A program made the position numbers and the translations under genes. A DNA stretch of 64,000 nucleotides from Rugamonas brunnea (GTDB taxonomy: Bacteria > Pseudomonadota > Gammaproteobacteria > Burkholderiales > Burkholderiaceae_D). Position 1 is the stretch's first letter, and the number at the start of each line of letters is the position of its first letter. Positions 14,117 through 24,748 of the stretch are shown here, in pieces. The DNA is taken from positions 62,001-126,000 of the forward strand of contig NZ_JACEZT010000011.1 in the NCBI RefSeq assembly GCF_014042345.1. Direction: 5' to 3'. Below the pieces are notes generated by a model, which worked only from the letters and a program-made list of their open reading frames with translations, had not been told where the DNA came from and made no database searches.

Positions 14117-15171
14117 AGTACCCAGAACTACTGCGCTTTGAAGATGTACTCCCCCGGCTGGACCAGTTTGACACCATCATCGATGTGCGCAGCCCGTCCG
14201 AATTCGCGCTCGACCACCTGCCCGGCGCCATCAACTGCCCGGTGCTGGACGACGAGCAGCGCATCAAGGTCGGCACCATGTACAAGCAGGTCAACGCCTT
14301 CGAAGCCAAGAAGGTAGGCGCGGCGCTGGTGGCGCGCAATATCGCCCGGCACATCGAAGACCGCTTCCTCGACAAACCACGCGACTGGAAGCCGTTGGTG
14401 TACTGCTGGCGCGGCGGCAACCGCAGCGGCTCCATGGCCCACATCCTGGCCAAGATAGGCTGGCCCGTGGTGCAGCTCGACGGTGGCTACAAGGCCTACC
14501 GCAACTATGTGAACGGCGCGCTGGAGCAAGCGCCGGCCTTGTCGTTCCGCGTCATCTGCGGCACCACGGGCAGCGGCAAGAGCCGCCTGCTTGAGGTGCT
14601 GCATGCCGATGGCGCCCAGGTGCTGGACCTGGAGCAACTGGCCGCCCACCGCGGCTCGGTGCTGGGCAATCTGCCCAGCCAGCCGCAGCCGACGCAGAAG
14701 GCCTTCGAGACGATGGTGTGGGACCGGCTGCGCAAGTTCGATCCATCCCGCCCCGTGTTCGTGGAATCGGAAAGCAAGAAGGTCGGCCAGCTCCGCGTGC
14801 CGGCGGCGCTGATGGACACCATGCGCGCCGCGGCCTGCATCTCGCTCCAGCTGTCGCGCGCGAACCGGGTGCGCCTGCTGATGGAGGACTACGCCCACTT
14901 CACGCAAGACCCGGCCACGCTGAACGCGCAGCTCGACTGCCTGGTGAGCCTGCACGGCCACGAGAAGATCAAGCGCTGGCACGAGCTGGCCAACAGCGGC
15001 CAGATGGAGGTGCTGGTGGAAGAACTGCTGGCCGAGCACTACGACCCGGCCTACCTGCGCTCCATCGACCGTAACTTCGTCCAGTTCGACAAGGCGCAAG
15101 TGGTGGAACTGGACGACATCACCCCCGATGCCTTCCTGGCCGCCGCCCGCCACCTGCAAGCGACCGCATAA
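14113..15171 (+). CDS. mnmH: tRNA 2-selenouridine synthase
   Basis: 352 aa, the usual length for MnmH/SelU/YbbB, which replaces sulfur by selenium (via geranylation) at U34 of certain tRNAs. An N-terminal rhodanese domain has DVRSPSEFALDHLPGA and the catalytic Cys in VYCWRGGNRSGS (about residue 98). A P-loop follows in CGTTGSGKSRLLEVL. The start codon overlaps the tesA stop by 4 bp. No selD is in the window. Followed at once by a perfect hairpin and a terminator. Confidence 0.95.
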   Translation: MKYPELLRFEDVLPRLDQFDTIIDVRSPSEFALDHLPGAINCPVLDDEQRIKVGTMYKQVNAFEAKKVGAALVARNIARHIEDRFLDKPRDWKPLVYCWRGGNRSGSMAHILAKIGWPVVQLDGGYKAYRNYVNGALEQAPALSFRVICGTTGSGKSRLLEVLHADGAQVLDLEQLAAHRGSVLGNLPSQPQPTQKAFETMVWDRLRKFDPSRPVFVESESKKVGQLRVPAALMDTMRAAACISLQLSRANRVRLLMEDYAHFTQDPATLNAQLDCLVSLHGHEKIKRWHELANSGQMEVLVEELLAEHYDPAYLRSIDRNFVQFDKAQVVELDDITPDAFLAAARHLQATA

Positions 15172-15174
15172 GAA

Positions 15175-15223
15175 ATTCGGGACCGGACACAATGCGCTGG
15201 CAGCATTGTGTCCGGTCCCGAAT
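15175..15223. repeat. Perfect 21-bp inverted repeat (REP-like hairpin)
   Basis: The arms 15175-15195 and 15203-15223 are exact reverse complements around a 7-nt loop (gctggca). It starts 3 nt after the mnmH stop. It carries no T-run, so it is separate from the terminator that follows. The arm core gggaccggacac looks like a dispersed repetitive extragenic palindrome, but no second copy occurs in this window. Confidence 0.75.
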
Positions 15224-15229
15224 GCAGAC

Positions 15230-15264
15230 AAAACAAAAGCCGCTCGAAGCGGCTTTTGTTTTTT
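15230..15264. terminator. Bidirectional rho-independent terminator between mnmH and ppiD
   Basis: A 15-bp stem (15230-15244 with 15248-15262) has a GC core GCCGCT/AGCGGC, flanking A-run and T-run, and a 3-nt loop. It sits between convergent mnmH and ppiD and has U-tracts for both directions. Confidence 0.9.
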
Positions 15265-15278
15265 GGGTGGCGCCCGGC

Positions 15279-17204
15279 TTATTTGGCGTCGGCGTCCGTC
15301 TTGGCGGCGCTGGCGGCAACGGCCAGCGGCTTGACGATCTTCACTTTCGCCTTCTGCTTCAGCGCTTCCACGTAGTCGAACATCTCCTGCTGCGACACGA
15401 TGTTGGCGATCTGGTCGGCTTCGGTCTTGCGGCGCGCTTCATCCTGCTCGGCAGGCTGCTGCACCTTGCCGATGCGGTAGATGCCATAACCCATGCCTGG
15501 CAGTTCCACGCCCACGTAGGCCGGCAGCTTGCTGGTGTCGGCACGCATGATCTGGGCCATGGCCTTGCCGTTGACGCCGTCCGCCTTGGAACGCGACACC
15601 AGCTTGGCGGCGCCGAAACCGGTCGCGTCGCCCGACTTCTGGAACGCAGCCAGCTTCTCGTCGCCCGTCTTCTTGGCCAGTTTCAGCGCTTCTTCCATCG
15701 TCACGCGCTGGCGGATGGCGGCATCGACTTCGGCCAGCGGACGCTTGGTGGCGGGCTTGAACTCGACGATACGGCCGGCGATCAGGGTGCTCGGCGCCAC
15801 TTCCACCGCTTCCGTGTTGCGCTTGTTCTGCAACGAGTCGTTGGTGAACAGGGCCGCCAGGAATTTGGCGTTGTTGTACGGCGCGGCGCCCGCGGCTGGC
15901 GATGGCTGGCGCGAGATGTTGGCTGCCGTTTCAATCTTCAGGCCCAGCTTGTCGGCCACCGGCTTCAGGCTTTCGGCTTGCTCGTAGACGGTATTGGTGA
16001 AGGTTTCCGCCATTTCCGAATACTTCTTGGCCGCCTTCTGCTTCTTCAGTTCAGCGGCGATGTCGTTCTTCACTTCATCGAGCGGCTTGACGGTGGCGGG
16101 CTTAAGGGCCGTCACGGTCAGGATGTGGTAGCCGAATTCCGACTGCACCACGTCGCTGATCTCACCTTGCTTGAGCTTGTAGATGGCGTCTTCGACCGGC
16201 TTGGTCATCGTGCCTTTTTCGATCACATCCAGGTCACCGCCTTGCGGGGCCGAACCGGGATCTTCCGACTTGGCCTTGGCGATCTTGGCGAAGTCGCCGG
16301 GGGCCTTGCGCACTTCGGCCAGGATGGCTTCGGCCTTGGCCTTGGCGGCGGCCTTGTCGGCGGCGCTGGCGTCCTTCTTCACGGCCACCAGGATGTGGCT
16401 GGCACGGCGGCTTTCCGGCGTCGTGTAGCGCTGCTGGTTCTGGGTATAGTAGGCCGAGATGTCGGCATCGCTGACGTTCACTTGCGACATCACGGCGTCG
16501 CTGTTGAAGACCACGTATTCGATCTTGGCTTGTTCCGGCACTTCGAACAGCTTGGCGTTCTTGTCGTAGTAGGCTTTGACCATGTCGTCCGTGACCTTGA
16601 CCTGGGCCGCGAATTCGCTGATCGGCAAGACCAGCTCCTGCACTTCACGCTCCTGCGCGCCGATGTCGGACACGGTCTTGGCCACCGTGCGCGGGGCGAA
16701 ACCGGTGTTCTGGATGGCGCCGCTCAACTGCTGGAAGGCCATGTCGCGGCGCATGCGGGCGTCGTTCATGGCCGGCGTCATGCCTTGCGCGGCCAGGATG
16801 GCCTTGTAGCGCTCCATGTCGAACTTGCCTTCGCCACCGAACACTTCCAGGATGGCTTTCTGCAGGGCGGCGTCGGTCACGGTCAGGTGGCCGCGGGCCA
16901 CTTCCGCGCTCAGCGCGCGCTCGGCGATCATCTGGTCCAGGATGTTTTGCTTGAATTCGGGCGTGTCGAACAGCTTCTGGTCGAACTGGGCGCCCAGACG
17001 CTGGCGATAGCTCTCCAGCTGGTTGCGCAGGGCCGAATCGAACTCTTGCTGCGTCAGCGCGCGACCGTCGATCTTGGCGATCGTGTTGGCGTCGTCACCA
17101 AAGCTCTTGTAGCCGCTGATACCGACCAGCGCGAATGACGGAATGATGAGCAGCATCAGGAAAAACTGCATCAAGCGTTGATGGGTGCGTATAAATTCAA
17201 ACAT
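15279..17204 (-). CDS. ppiD: Periplasmic chaperone / peptidyl-prolyl isomerase PpiD
   Basis: 641 aa. A short cytoplasmic N-terminus is followed by one TM helix (about residues 13-30, FFLMLLIIPSFALVGIS), then a SurA_N-like chaperone region and a parvulin domain around 262-365 (from RRASHILVAVKK through GDLDVIEKGTM to FGYHILTVTALKP). A second, degenerate PPIase-like region lies towards the C-terminus. It is an inner-membrane-anchored folding factor for outer-membrane and periplasmic proteins. Gene position downstream of hupB and tRNA genes matches the conserved clpX-lon-hupB-ppiD order. It is separated from the tRNAs by terminators, so it should have its own promoter. Confidence 0.95.
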   Translation of the reverse strand: MFEFIRTHQRLMQFFLMLLIIPSFALVGISGYKSFGDDANTIAKIDGRALTQQEFDSALRNQLESYRQRLGAQFDQKLFDTPEFKQNILDQMIAERALSAEVARGHLTVTDAALQKAILEVFGGEGKFDMERYKAILAAQGMTPAMNDARMRRDMAFQQLSGAIQNTGFAPRTVAKTVSDIGAQEREVQELVLPISEFAAQVKVTDDMVKAYYDKNAKLFEVPEQAKIEYVVFNSDAVMSQVNVSDADISAYYTQNQQRYTTPESRRASHILVAVKKDASAADKAAAKAKAEAILAEVRKAPGDFAKIAKAKSEDPGSAPQGGDLDVIEKGTMTKPVEDAIYKLKQGEISDVVQSEFGYHILTVTALKPATVKPLDEVKNDIAAELKKQKAAKKYSEMAETFTNTVYEQAESLKPVADKLGLKIETAANISRQPSPAAGAAPYNNAKFLAALFTNDSLQNKRNTEAVEVAPSTLIAGRIVEFKPATKRPLAEVDAAIRQRVTMEEALKLAKKTGDEKLAAFQKSGDATGFGAAKLVSRSKADGVNGKAMAQIMRADTSKLPAYVGVELPGMGYGIYRIGKVQQPAEQDEARRKTEADQIANIVSQQEMFDYVEALKQKAKVKIVKPLAVAASAAKTDADAK

Positions 17205-17240
17205 GGTCAGCCAATTCGGATTAGTGGAACGTGCACATAC

Positions 17241-17265
17241 AAAAAAAGGCGAACTCCCGTTCGCC
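17241..17265 (-). terminator. Rho-independent terminator upstream of ppiD
   Basis: Stem GGCGAAC / GTTCGCC (17248-17254, 17259-17265) with a 4-nt loop, followed on the minus strand by seven T. It would stop or attenuate transcripts heading into ppiD. Confidence 0.75.
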
Positions 17266-17471
17266 TCTTCTATTTCAGGCGCAGTGATTGGAGCCGCTTG
17301 CTCCGGCCCACTTCGCCTTTAAATTCAACGAGTTATACGGCACAGTGAACGAAAAACCTGCCGAATAAATCGGTATCACGCGATTTTACAGTGAGCCTCA
17401 GTCGATAGCAAGAGTAAATCAATTGCAACAGAAGCCATATACGGGAACATGCAATAGCGCGCATCCAAACG

Positions 17472-17502
17472 AAAAACCCCGCAGCCGGTGACAGCTGCGG
17501 GG
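17472..17502 (-). terminator. Terminator of the tRNA-Val/Asp/Asp transcript
   Basis: 9-bp perfect stem CCCCGCAGC / GCTGCGGGG (17477-17485, 17494-17502) with an 8-nt loop, then five T on the minus strand. It starts about 10 nt after the last tRNA. Confidence 0.88.
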
Positions 17503-17512
17503 TATCTTATTC

Positions 17513-17589
17513 TGGCGGAGCGGACGGGACTCGAACCCGCGACCCCCGGCGTGACAGGCCGGTATTCTAACCAACTGAACTACCGCTCC
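17513..17589 (-). tRNA. tRNA-Asp (GTC), copy 2
   Basis: 77 nt including encoded CCA. Acceptor stem GGAGCGG/CCGCTCC, anticodon loop CTGTCAC with GTC, and T-arm GGGTTCGAGTCCC are all clear. Identical in sequence to the copy at 17617-17693. Confidence 0.97.
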
Positions 17590-17616
17590 TGGGTTAGACT
17601 ATTTGTTCGCATTTGC

Positions 17617-17693
17617 TGGCGGAGCGGACGGGACTCGAACCCGCGACCCCCGGCGTGACAGGCCGGTATTCTAACCAACTGAACTACCGCTCC
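17617..17693 (-). tRNA. tRNA-Asp (GTC), copy 1
   Basis: 77 nt including encoded CCA, identical to the downstream copy, 27 nt apart. Anticodon GTC in the loop CTGTCAC. Part of the same transcript as tRNA-Val. Confidence 0.97.
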
Positions 17694-17718
17694 TGCAAAT
17701 GCTGGTACTGCCTGACTG

Positions 17719-17794
17719 TGGTGGGCGCTGAGAGGCTCGAACTCCCGACCTAAGCCTTGTAAGGGCTCCGCTCTACCAACTGAGCTAAGCGCCC
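17719..17794 (-). tRNA. tRNA-Val (TAC)
   Basis: 76 nt including encoded CCA. Acceptor GGGCGCT/AGCGCCC, D-arm TAGCTCAGTTGGTAGAGC, anticodon loop CTTACAA with TAC, T-arm GGGAGTTCGAGCCTCTC. First gene of the Val-Asp-Asp cluster, downstream of hupB. Confidence 0.96.
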
Positions 17795-17810
17795 CACATC
17801 AAACAACAAC

Positions 17811-17840
17811 ACAAACAAATCGGTGAGCGTCTGCTCACCG
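17811..17840 (-). terminator. hupB terminator
   Basis: Stem CGGTGAGC / GCTCACCG (17821-17828, 17833-17840) with a 4-nt loop, followed on the minus strand by a T-rich tract. Lies just after the hupB stop. Confidence 0.78.
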
Positions 17841-17847
17841 AAGTCCG

Positions 17848-18120
17848 TTAGTTTACAGCATCTTTCAAAGCTTTGCCAGCTTTAAATTTAGGAACTTTTG
17901 CCGCGTCGATGGTGATCTCTTCCTTGGTGCGCGGATTGCGGCCGGTACGGGCGGCGCGTTCGCTCACGGAGAAGGTGCCAAAGCCGACCAGGGTGACGCT
18001 GTCGTTCTTTTGCAAGGTTGTCGTTACACCGTCGATCACCGCATCGAGTGCGCGCGCCGCAGCCGCTTTCGAAATATCAGCGGATTGGGCAATATGGTCG
18101 ATCAATTCAGTCTTATTCAC
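17848..18120 (-). CDS. hupB: DNA-binding protein HU-beta
   Basis: 90 aa from a GTG start giving (V/M)[11 protein letters not shown], the normal HU N-terminus. GGGGAAG precedes this GTG by 3 nt. A GTG five codons further upstream would add MTGKL, which is unusual for HU, so the shorter start is preferred. The DNA-binding arm region [18 protein letters not shown] is complete, and the protein ends [13 protein letters not shown] compacts and bends DNA and commonly follows lon, as here. Confidence 0.95.
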   Translation of the reverse strand: MNKTELIDHIAQSADISKAAAARALDAVIDGVTTTLQKNDSVTLVGFGTFSVSERAARTGRNPRTKEEITIDAAKVPKFKAGKALKDAVN

Positions 18121-18273
18121 TAGCTTCCCCGTCACAAAGGTTATATCGTTGCACCGTCAATTAATCGCCATTCAAATGGCGCCCTAATTGCGGCAGAGAA
18201 AAATCTCAGGCCGTATTAAACAAGCCACCATCACTTTATGTCAAGACTTTAAGCCAGGAATAAGGGTTTAAAT

Positions 18274-18306
18274 AACAAACAAGCGCCTCAAGGGCGCTTG
18301 TTTGTT
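18274..18306. terminator. lon terminator
   Basis: Long near-perfect stem with core AAGCGCC/GGCGCTT (arms 18274-18287 and 18292-18306), a 4-nt loop and A/T-rich bases on both sides. It lies 20 bp after the lon stop. Confidence 0.82.
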
Positions 18307-18325
18307 CATGGCGGGAGACAGAAAG

Positions 18326-20737
<2,412 letters not shown>

Positions 20738-20765
20738 GGCGTACCTTATGTGAAAGCGTGTTTAT

Positions 20766-20795
20766 GATGTGGGCGCGGTGCGGCCTTATCACAAG
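20766..20795 (-). promoter_or_regulatory. Candidate heat-shock (sigma-32) promoter of lon
   Basis: On the minus strand CTTGTGA (20789-20795) and CCCACATC (20766-20773) are spaced 15 bp, close to the CTTGAAA / CCCCATnT pattern. Lon is a standard sigma-32 target, but the match is imperfect. Confidence 0.4.
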
Positions 20796-20874
20796 ACCGG
20801 CGTCCAGAAAAAAATTCCAGGCGTTCACTTTTCGGCCGGGAAACTGGAGGCCGTGCTCTAAAAGCATGCAATTC

Positions 20875-20918
20875 AAATAAAAAAGCCACGCGCGGCATCG
20901 ATGTCGCGAGTGGCTTTT
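20875..20918 (-). terminator. clpX terminator
   Basis: 14-bp stem with one mismatch (20881-20894, 20905-20918; core GCCAC/GTGGC), 10-nt loop, long T-run on the minus strand. Lies about 100 bp past the clpX stop. Confidence 0.85.
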
Positions 20919-21018
20919 CGAATGAAGCCTGCATCTTTTATTGGTTTAAATTGTACCGCCTCGCCCCGGGGATGCGAAACCCTTTTTTCGCATTTGTATC
21001 TCCGGGGTATGAGTTTGA

Positions 21019-22287
21019 TTAATTTTCGCCAGAAACTTTTGCAGGTTCCTGATAAATCAATAATGGCTTGGCGCCACTGGTGATGGTATTTTCATCAATC
21101 ACCACCTTGGTCACATTTTGCTGGTTAGGCAATTCATACATCACGTCCAGCAAGGCATGTTCCAGGATGGAACGCAGGCCGCGCGCGCCGGTCTTGCGGG
21201 CCAGCGCCTTGCGGGCGATGGCGTGCAGCGCGGCGGGACGGATTTCCAGCTCCGCGCCTTCCATGTCCAGCAGCTTCGAGTATTGCTTGACCAGCGCGTT
21301 CTTGGGCTCGATCAGGATCTGGATCAGCGCCTCTTCCGTCAGCTCCGACAGCGTAGCGACCACAGGCAGACGGCCCACCAGCTCGGGGATCAGGCCGAAC
21401 TTGATCAGGTCTTCCGGTTCCGCTTCCTGCAGCACGTCGCTGGCCGAGCGCTCGGACTTGCTCTTGACGCTGGCCGAGAAGCCGATGCCGCTCTTTTCCG
21501 AACGGTTCGAGATCACCTTGGCCAGGCCGTCGAAGGCGCCGCCGCAGATGAACATGATGTTCGTCGTGTCGATCTGCACGAAGTCCTGGTTCGGGTGCTT
21601 GCGGCCGCCCTGCGGCGGCACGGACGCCATGGTGCCCTCGATCAGCTTCAGCAGCGCCTGCTGCACGCCCTCGCCCGACACGTCGCGCGTGATGGACGGG
21701 TTGTCGGACTTGCGCGAAATCTTGTCGATCTCATCGATGTAGACAATGCCGCGCTGGGCCTTGTCCACGTCGTAGTTGCAACTTTGCAACAGTTTCTGGA
21801 TGATATTCTCGACGTCCTCACCCACGTAGCCCGCTTCCGTCAGCGTGGTGGCGTCGGCGATCACGAACGGCACGTTGAGCATGCGCGCCAGCGTCTGGGC
21901 CAGCAGGGTCTTGCCCGAGCCGGTGGGGCCGACCAGCAGGATGTTGCTCTTGGCCAGCTCCACATCGTCTTTCTTGCCCAGGTGCTTGAGGCGCTTGTAG
22001 TGGTTGTACACCGCCACCGACAGGATGCGCTTGGCCGTCTGCTGGCCGATCACATACTGGTCCAGCAAGTCCTTGATTTCCTGAGGCGTCGGCAGGTCCG
22101 ACTTGGCGCCCGTGACGGACTCGATGGCCGACGTCTCGTCGCGGATGATGTCATTGCACAAGTCGATGCACTCATCGCAGATGAAGACCGACGGGCCGGC
22201 GATGAGTTTCTTTACCTCGTGCTGGCTCTTGCCGCAAAACGAGCAGTACAGTAATTTTTCGCCGCTGGAGGATTTTTTGTCTGACAT
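21019..22287 (-). CDS. clpX: ATP-dependent Clp protease ATP-binding subunit
   Basis: 422 aa, normal length. The N-terminal four-Cys zinc-binding domain ([13 protein letters not shown] ... [10 protein letters not shown]) binds adaptors and substrates. The AAA+ domain has Walker [13 protein letters not shown], Walker [11 protein letters not shown] and a GYVGEDVE pore loop. It unfolds substrates for ClpP. It follows clpP on the same strand after 155 bp that contain a strong hairpin, so the two may be partly uncoupled. Confidence 0.98.
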   Translation of the reverse strand: MSDKKSSSGEKLLYCSFCGKSQHEVKKLIAGPSVFICDECIDLCNDIIRDETSAIESVTGAKSDLPTPQEIKDLLDQYVIGQQTAKRILSVAVYNHYKRLKHLGKKDDVELAKSNILLVGPTGSGKTLLAQTLARMLNVPFVIADATTLTEAGYVGEDVENIIQKLLQSCNYDVDKAQRGIVYIDEIDKISRKSDNPSITRDVSGEGVQQALLKLIEGTMASVPPQGGRKHPNQDFVQIDTTNIMFICGGAFDGLAKVISNRSEKSGIGFSASVKSKSERSASDVLQEAEPEDLIKFGLIPELVGRLPVVATLSELTEEALIQILIEPKNALVKQYSKLLDMEGAELEIRPAALHAIARKALARKTGARGLRSILEHALLDVMYELPNQQNVTKVVIDENTITSGAKPLLIYQEPAKVSGEN

Positions 22288-22385
22288 GGGGCAGTTTTCT
22301 TTGGTTTTCCAGGTTGTGTCCGGTGCTAGTGTGTGCGGCCCGGAAAAAATCCGCCCACGACTACATGCTACCCGAAATAAAAACG

Positions 22386-22420
22386 AAACGCCCGAACGTT
22401 TGAGCGTCCGGGCGTTTTTT
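22386..22420. terminator. Hairpin/terminator between clpP and clpX
   Basis: 11-bp stem with one mismatch (22388-22398 and 22405-22415; ACGCCCG / CGGGCGT) and a 6-nt loop. T-rich tracts are on both sides, so it could act in either direction. On the minus strand it would attenuate read-through from clpP into clpX. Confidence 0.7.
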
Positions 22421-22442
22421 CAGCAATTGCGCTTGGGACGCA

Positions 22443-23069
22443 TCAAGCGCGGGAAGTCAACACTTTGTCGATCAACCCGTACTCGGTGGCCTCCTCCGCC
22501 GACAGGAAGCGGTCGCGGTCGGTGTCCTTGGCGATCTGCTCTATCGTCTGGCCCGTGCGTTCCGCCAGGATGCTGTTCAGGCGGTGGCGCAGGTAGAGGA
22601 TTTCCTTGGCCTGGATTTCGATATCGGACGCCTGGCCCTGGGAACCACCGGACGGCTGGTGGATCATGATGCGCGAGTTGGGCAGCGAGAAACGCTTGCC
22701 CTTGGCGCCGGCGGCCAGCAGGAAGGCGCCCATGGAGGCGGCCATGCCGGTGCACAGCGTCGACACATCAGGCTTGATGAACTGCATCGTATCGAAGATC
22801 GCCAGGCCGGCCGAGACGGAACCGCCAGGAGAGTTGATGTACAGCGAGATATCCTTGTCGGGATTTTCGCTTTCCAGGAACAGCAACTGGGCGACGATCA
22901 GGTTGGCCATCTGGTCGTTGACGGGGCCCACCATGAACACCACGCGTTCCTTGAGCAGGCGCGAGTAGATGTCGTAGGAGCGCTCGCCGCGGCCGCTCTG
23001 TTCCACCACCATCGGCACCAGGCCGAGCATTTCAGTGTCCAACGCCGGATTTCGGTTCATTCCAGTCAT
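22443..23069 (-). CDS. clpP: ATP-dependent Clp protease proteolytic subunit
   Basis: 208 aa from the ATG at 23069 ([19 protein letters not shown]), chosen because AAGGA sits 6 nt upstream; the frame extends further but without a ribosome site. The catalytic Ser is in [12 protein letters not shown], the His in [10 protein letters not shown], and the Asp in the DTDRDRF region. It forms the tetradecameric peptidase chamber with ClpX. Located between tig and clpX as in most proteobacteria. Confidence 0.97.
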   Translation of the reverse strand: MTGMNRNPALDTEMLGLVPMVVEQSGRGERSYDIYSRLLKERVVFMVGPVNDQMANLIVAQLLFLESENPDKDISLYINSPGGSVSAGLAIFDTMQFIKPDVSTLCTGMAASMGAFLLAAGAKGKRFSLPNSRIMIHQPSGGSQGQASDIEIQAKEILYLRHRLNSILAERTGQTIEQIAKDTDRDRFLSAEEATEYGLIDKVLTSRA

Positions 23070-23122
23070 TCCCTTTCCTTGTGAAGCAGACGGGCTGACC
23101 ACACGGGCCAGCCCGAGCTGGA

Positions 23123-24463
23123 TTACGCTTGAGCGTTGCTTCCCATCAGTTCGTCAAAAGCGATTGCCTTGGACGAGTTTTTCGACAGGCCCAGCACGTA
23201 GTTGACGACGTTTTCTTCCAAAACAAGTGCTTCCACTTCAGCCAAGCGGCGACGATCGCTGTAGTAGTACTTCAGCACTTCACGTGGATCTTCGTAGCTC
23301 TGGGCGAAATCTTCCACCTGGGCCTTGACTTGCTCAGGGGTCGCTTGCAGCTTCTGCTCGCCAACCAGTTGCGACAGGATCAGGCCCAGGCGCACGCGGC
23401 GCTCAGCCTTGTCCTTGAACAGTTCTGGAGGGAATGGCACGTCCTTGACGTTCATGCCGCGCTGCGCCATGTCCTGGCGGGTCATCTCGGCCAGACGCTC
23501 GGTGTCCTGGGCGATCAGTGCCTGTGGCACGTCCAGGGTGGCGGTCTTGACCAGGGTTTCCATCACGGCTTCCTTGTTGCGGGCCTTGATGCGGCCGGCC
23601 ACTTCGCGCTCCAGATTGACCTTGATGTCTTCGCGCATTTTAGCGACGTCGCCATCGGCCACGCCCAGCGACTTGGCGAACTCGGCGTCCACTTCCGGCA
23701 GGTGCGCCCATTCCAGTTTCTTCAGGGTGATGGTGAACGAGGCGGTCTTGCCGGCCACGTCCTTGCCATGGTAGTCCTCAGGGAAAGCCAGCGGGAAGGT
23801 CTTGGACTCGCCCACTTTCAGGCCCACGGTGGCGGCCTCGAACTCAGGCAGCATGCGGCCTTCGCCCAGCACGAAGGCGTAGTCGTCAGCCTTGCCGCCT
23901 GGGAATTCCACGCCGTCGATCGAACCGACGAAGTCCACGGTCACGCGGTCGCCGTTGGCAGCGATCGCCGCGCCGCCGTCGCCGTGCTCACCGGCTTCGC
24001 CCTTGGTGTGGTAGTGCACGCGCTGCTTGCGCAGGATTTCGATGGTCTTGTCGATTTCGGCGTCGGTCACTTCCGACTTCACGGTTTCGATTTCCACGGC
24101 GGTCAGGTCGCCGATCACCACTTCCGGGTAGACTTCGAAGGTGGCGTCGAAGGTCAGCTGGCCTTCCGGTGCGTCGTTCTTCGGCTCGATGCGTGGGTAG
24201 CCGGCGACGCGCAGGTTGTTTTCGTTGGCGGCGTCGTTGAACGCACGGCCCACTTTATCGTTGAGCACTTCGGTTTCGATCTGATAACCGTACTGTGCTG
24301 CGACCATTTTCATAGGAACTTTGCCCGGACGGAAGCCAGGTGCACGAGCCGACTTGGCTTGCACTTTCAGGCGTTTCTCCACTTCCGTGCGGACATCAGT
24401 CAGCGGGAAGGAGATCGTGATACGACGTTCGAGTTTGCCCAAGGTTTCGACTGCAGTTGCCAT
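23123..24463 (-). CDS. tig: Trigger factor
   Basis: 446 aa. The N-terminal ribosome-binding signature is present ([16 protein letters not shown], around residue 40). An FKBP-type PPIase domain follows ([19 protein letters not shown], around 172-250). The long helical C-terminal chaperone domain ends in GSNAQA. It binds nascent chains at the ribosome exit. It lies directly downstream of tRNA-Leu (35 bp), which may share its promoter. Confidence 0.98.
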   Translation of the reverse strand: MATAVETLGKLERRITISFPLTDVRTEVEKRLKVQAKSARAPGFRPGKVPMKMVAAQYGYQIETEVLNDKVGRAFNDAANENNLRVAGYPRIEPKNDAPEGQLTFDATFEVYPEVVIGDLTAVEIETVKSEVTDAEIDKTIEILRKQRVHYHTKGEAGEHGDGGAAIAANGDRVTVDFVGSIDGVEFPGGKADDYAFVLGEGRMLPEFEAATVGLKVGESKTFPLAFPEDYHGKDVAGKTASFTITLKKLEWAHLPEVDAEFAKSLGVADGDVAKMREDIKVNLEREVAGRIKARNKEAVMETLVKTATLDVPQALIAQDTERLAEMTRQDMAQRGMNVKDVPFPPELFKDKAERRVRLGLILSQLVGEQKLQATPEQVKAQVEDFAQSYEDPREVLKYYYSDRRRLAEVEALVLEENVVNYVLGLSKNSSKAIAFDELMGSNAQA

Positions 24464-24498
24464 GTTTAAAAATCGTCCAAAAAATTTATCTATACAGT

Positions 24499-24585
24499 TG
24501 GTGCGAGGAGGGGGACTCGAACCCCCACACCATTGCTGGCGTCAGGACCTAAACCTGGTGCGTCTACCAATTTCGCCATCCTCGC
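24499..24585 (-). tRNA. tRNA-Leu (TAG)
   Basis: 87 nt including CCA, with the long variable arm of a class II tRNA. Acceptor GCGAGGA/TCCTCGC, D-arm TGGCGAAATTGGTAGACGC, anticodon loop TTTAGGT with TAG, T-arm GGGGGTTCGAGTCCCCC. Directly upstream of tig. Confidence 0.96.
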
Positions 24586-24607
24586 GGCATGTTTGCACAA
24601 AAGCAAA

Positions 24608-24636
24608 GGGCGACCCGTAAGTGAAAACGGTCGCCC
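24608..24636 (-). terminator. Terminator of the RND efflux operon
   Basis: 8-bp perfect stem GGGCGACC / GGTCGCCC (24608-24615, 24629-24636), followed on the minus strand by TTTGCTTTTG. About 110 bp after the RND pump stop and upstream of tRNA-Leu. Confidence 0.7.
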
Positions 24637-24748
24637 TATCCCGCCTCGCAGTGGGAGCTTTCAACTTCAACGCGGTATTCTAACGGGTTTTTCGGCGAAA
24701 TGTGGCGTTTTTTAACTTATCGCCAACACCTCGCCTACTTTCGTTTAT

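Larger units (their letters stand above)
17205..17512. other. Intergenic region between tRNA genes and ppiD
   Basis: 308 bp with no ORF of merit. It holds two minus-strand terminators (17241-17265 and 17472-17502). The part between them must carry the ppiD promoter, but I see no strong -35/-10 pair; the first terminator hairpin lies only about 40 bp upstream of the ppiD start, so the promoter may overlap it or ppiD may be partly read-through dependent. Confidence 0.5.

Noticed and set aside
22318..22332. tgtccggtgc motif resembling the arm of the hairpin at 15175
   Set aside because: Only a short partial match without an inverted partner.
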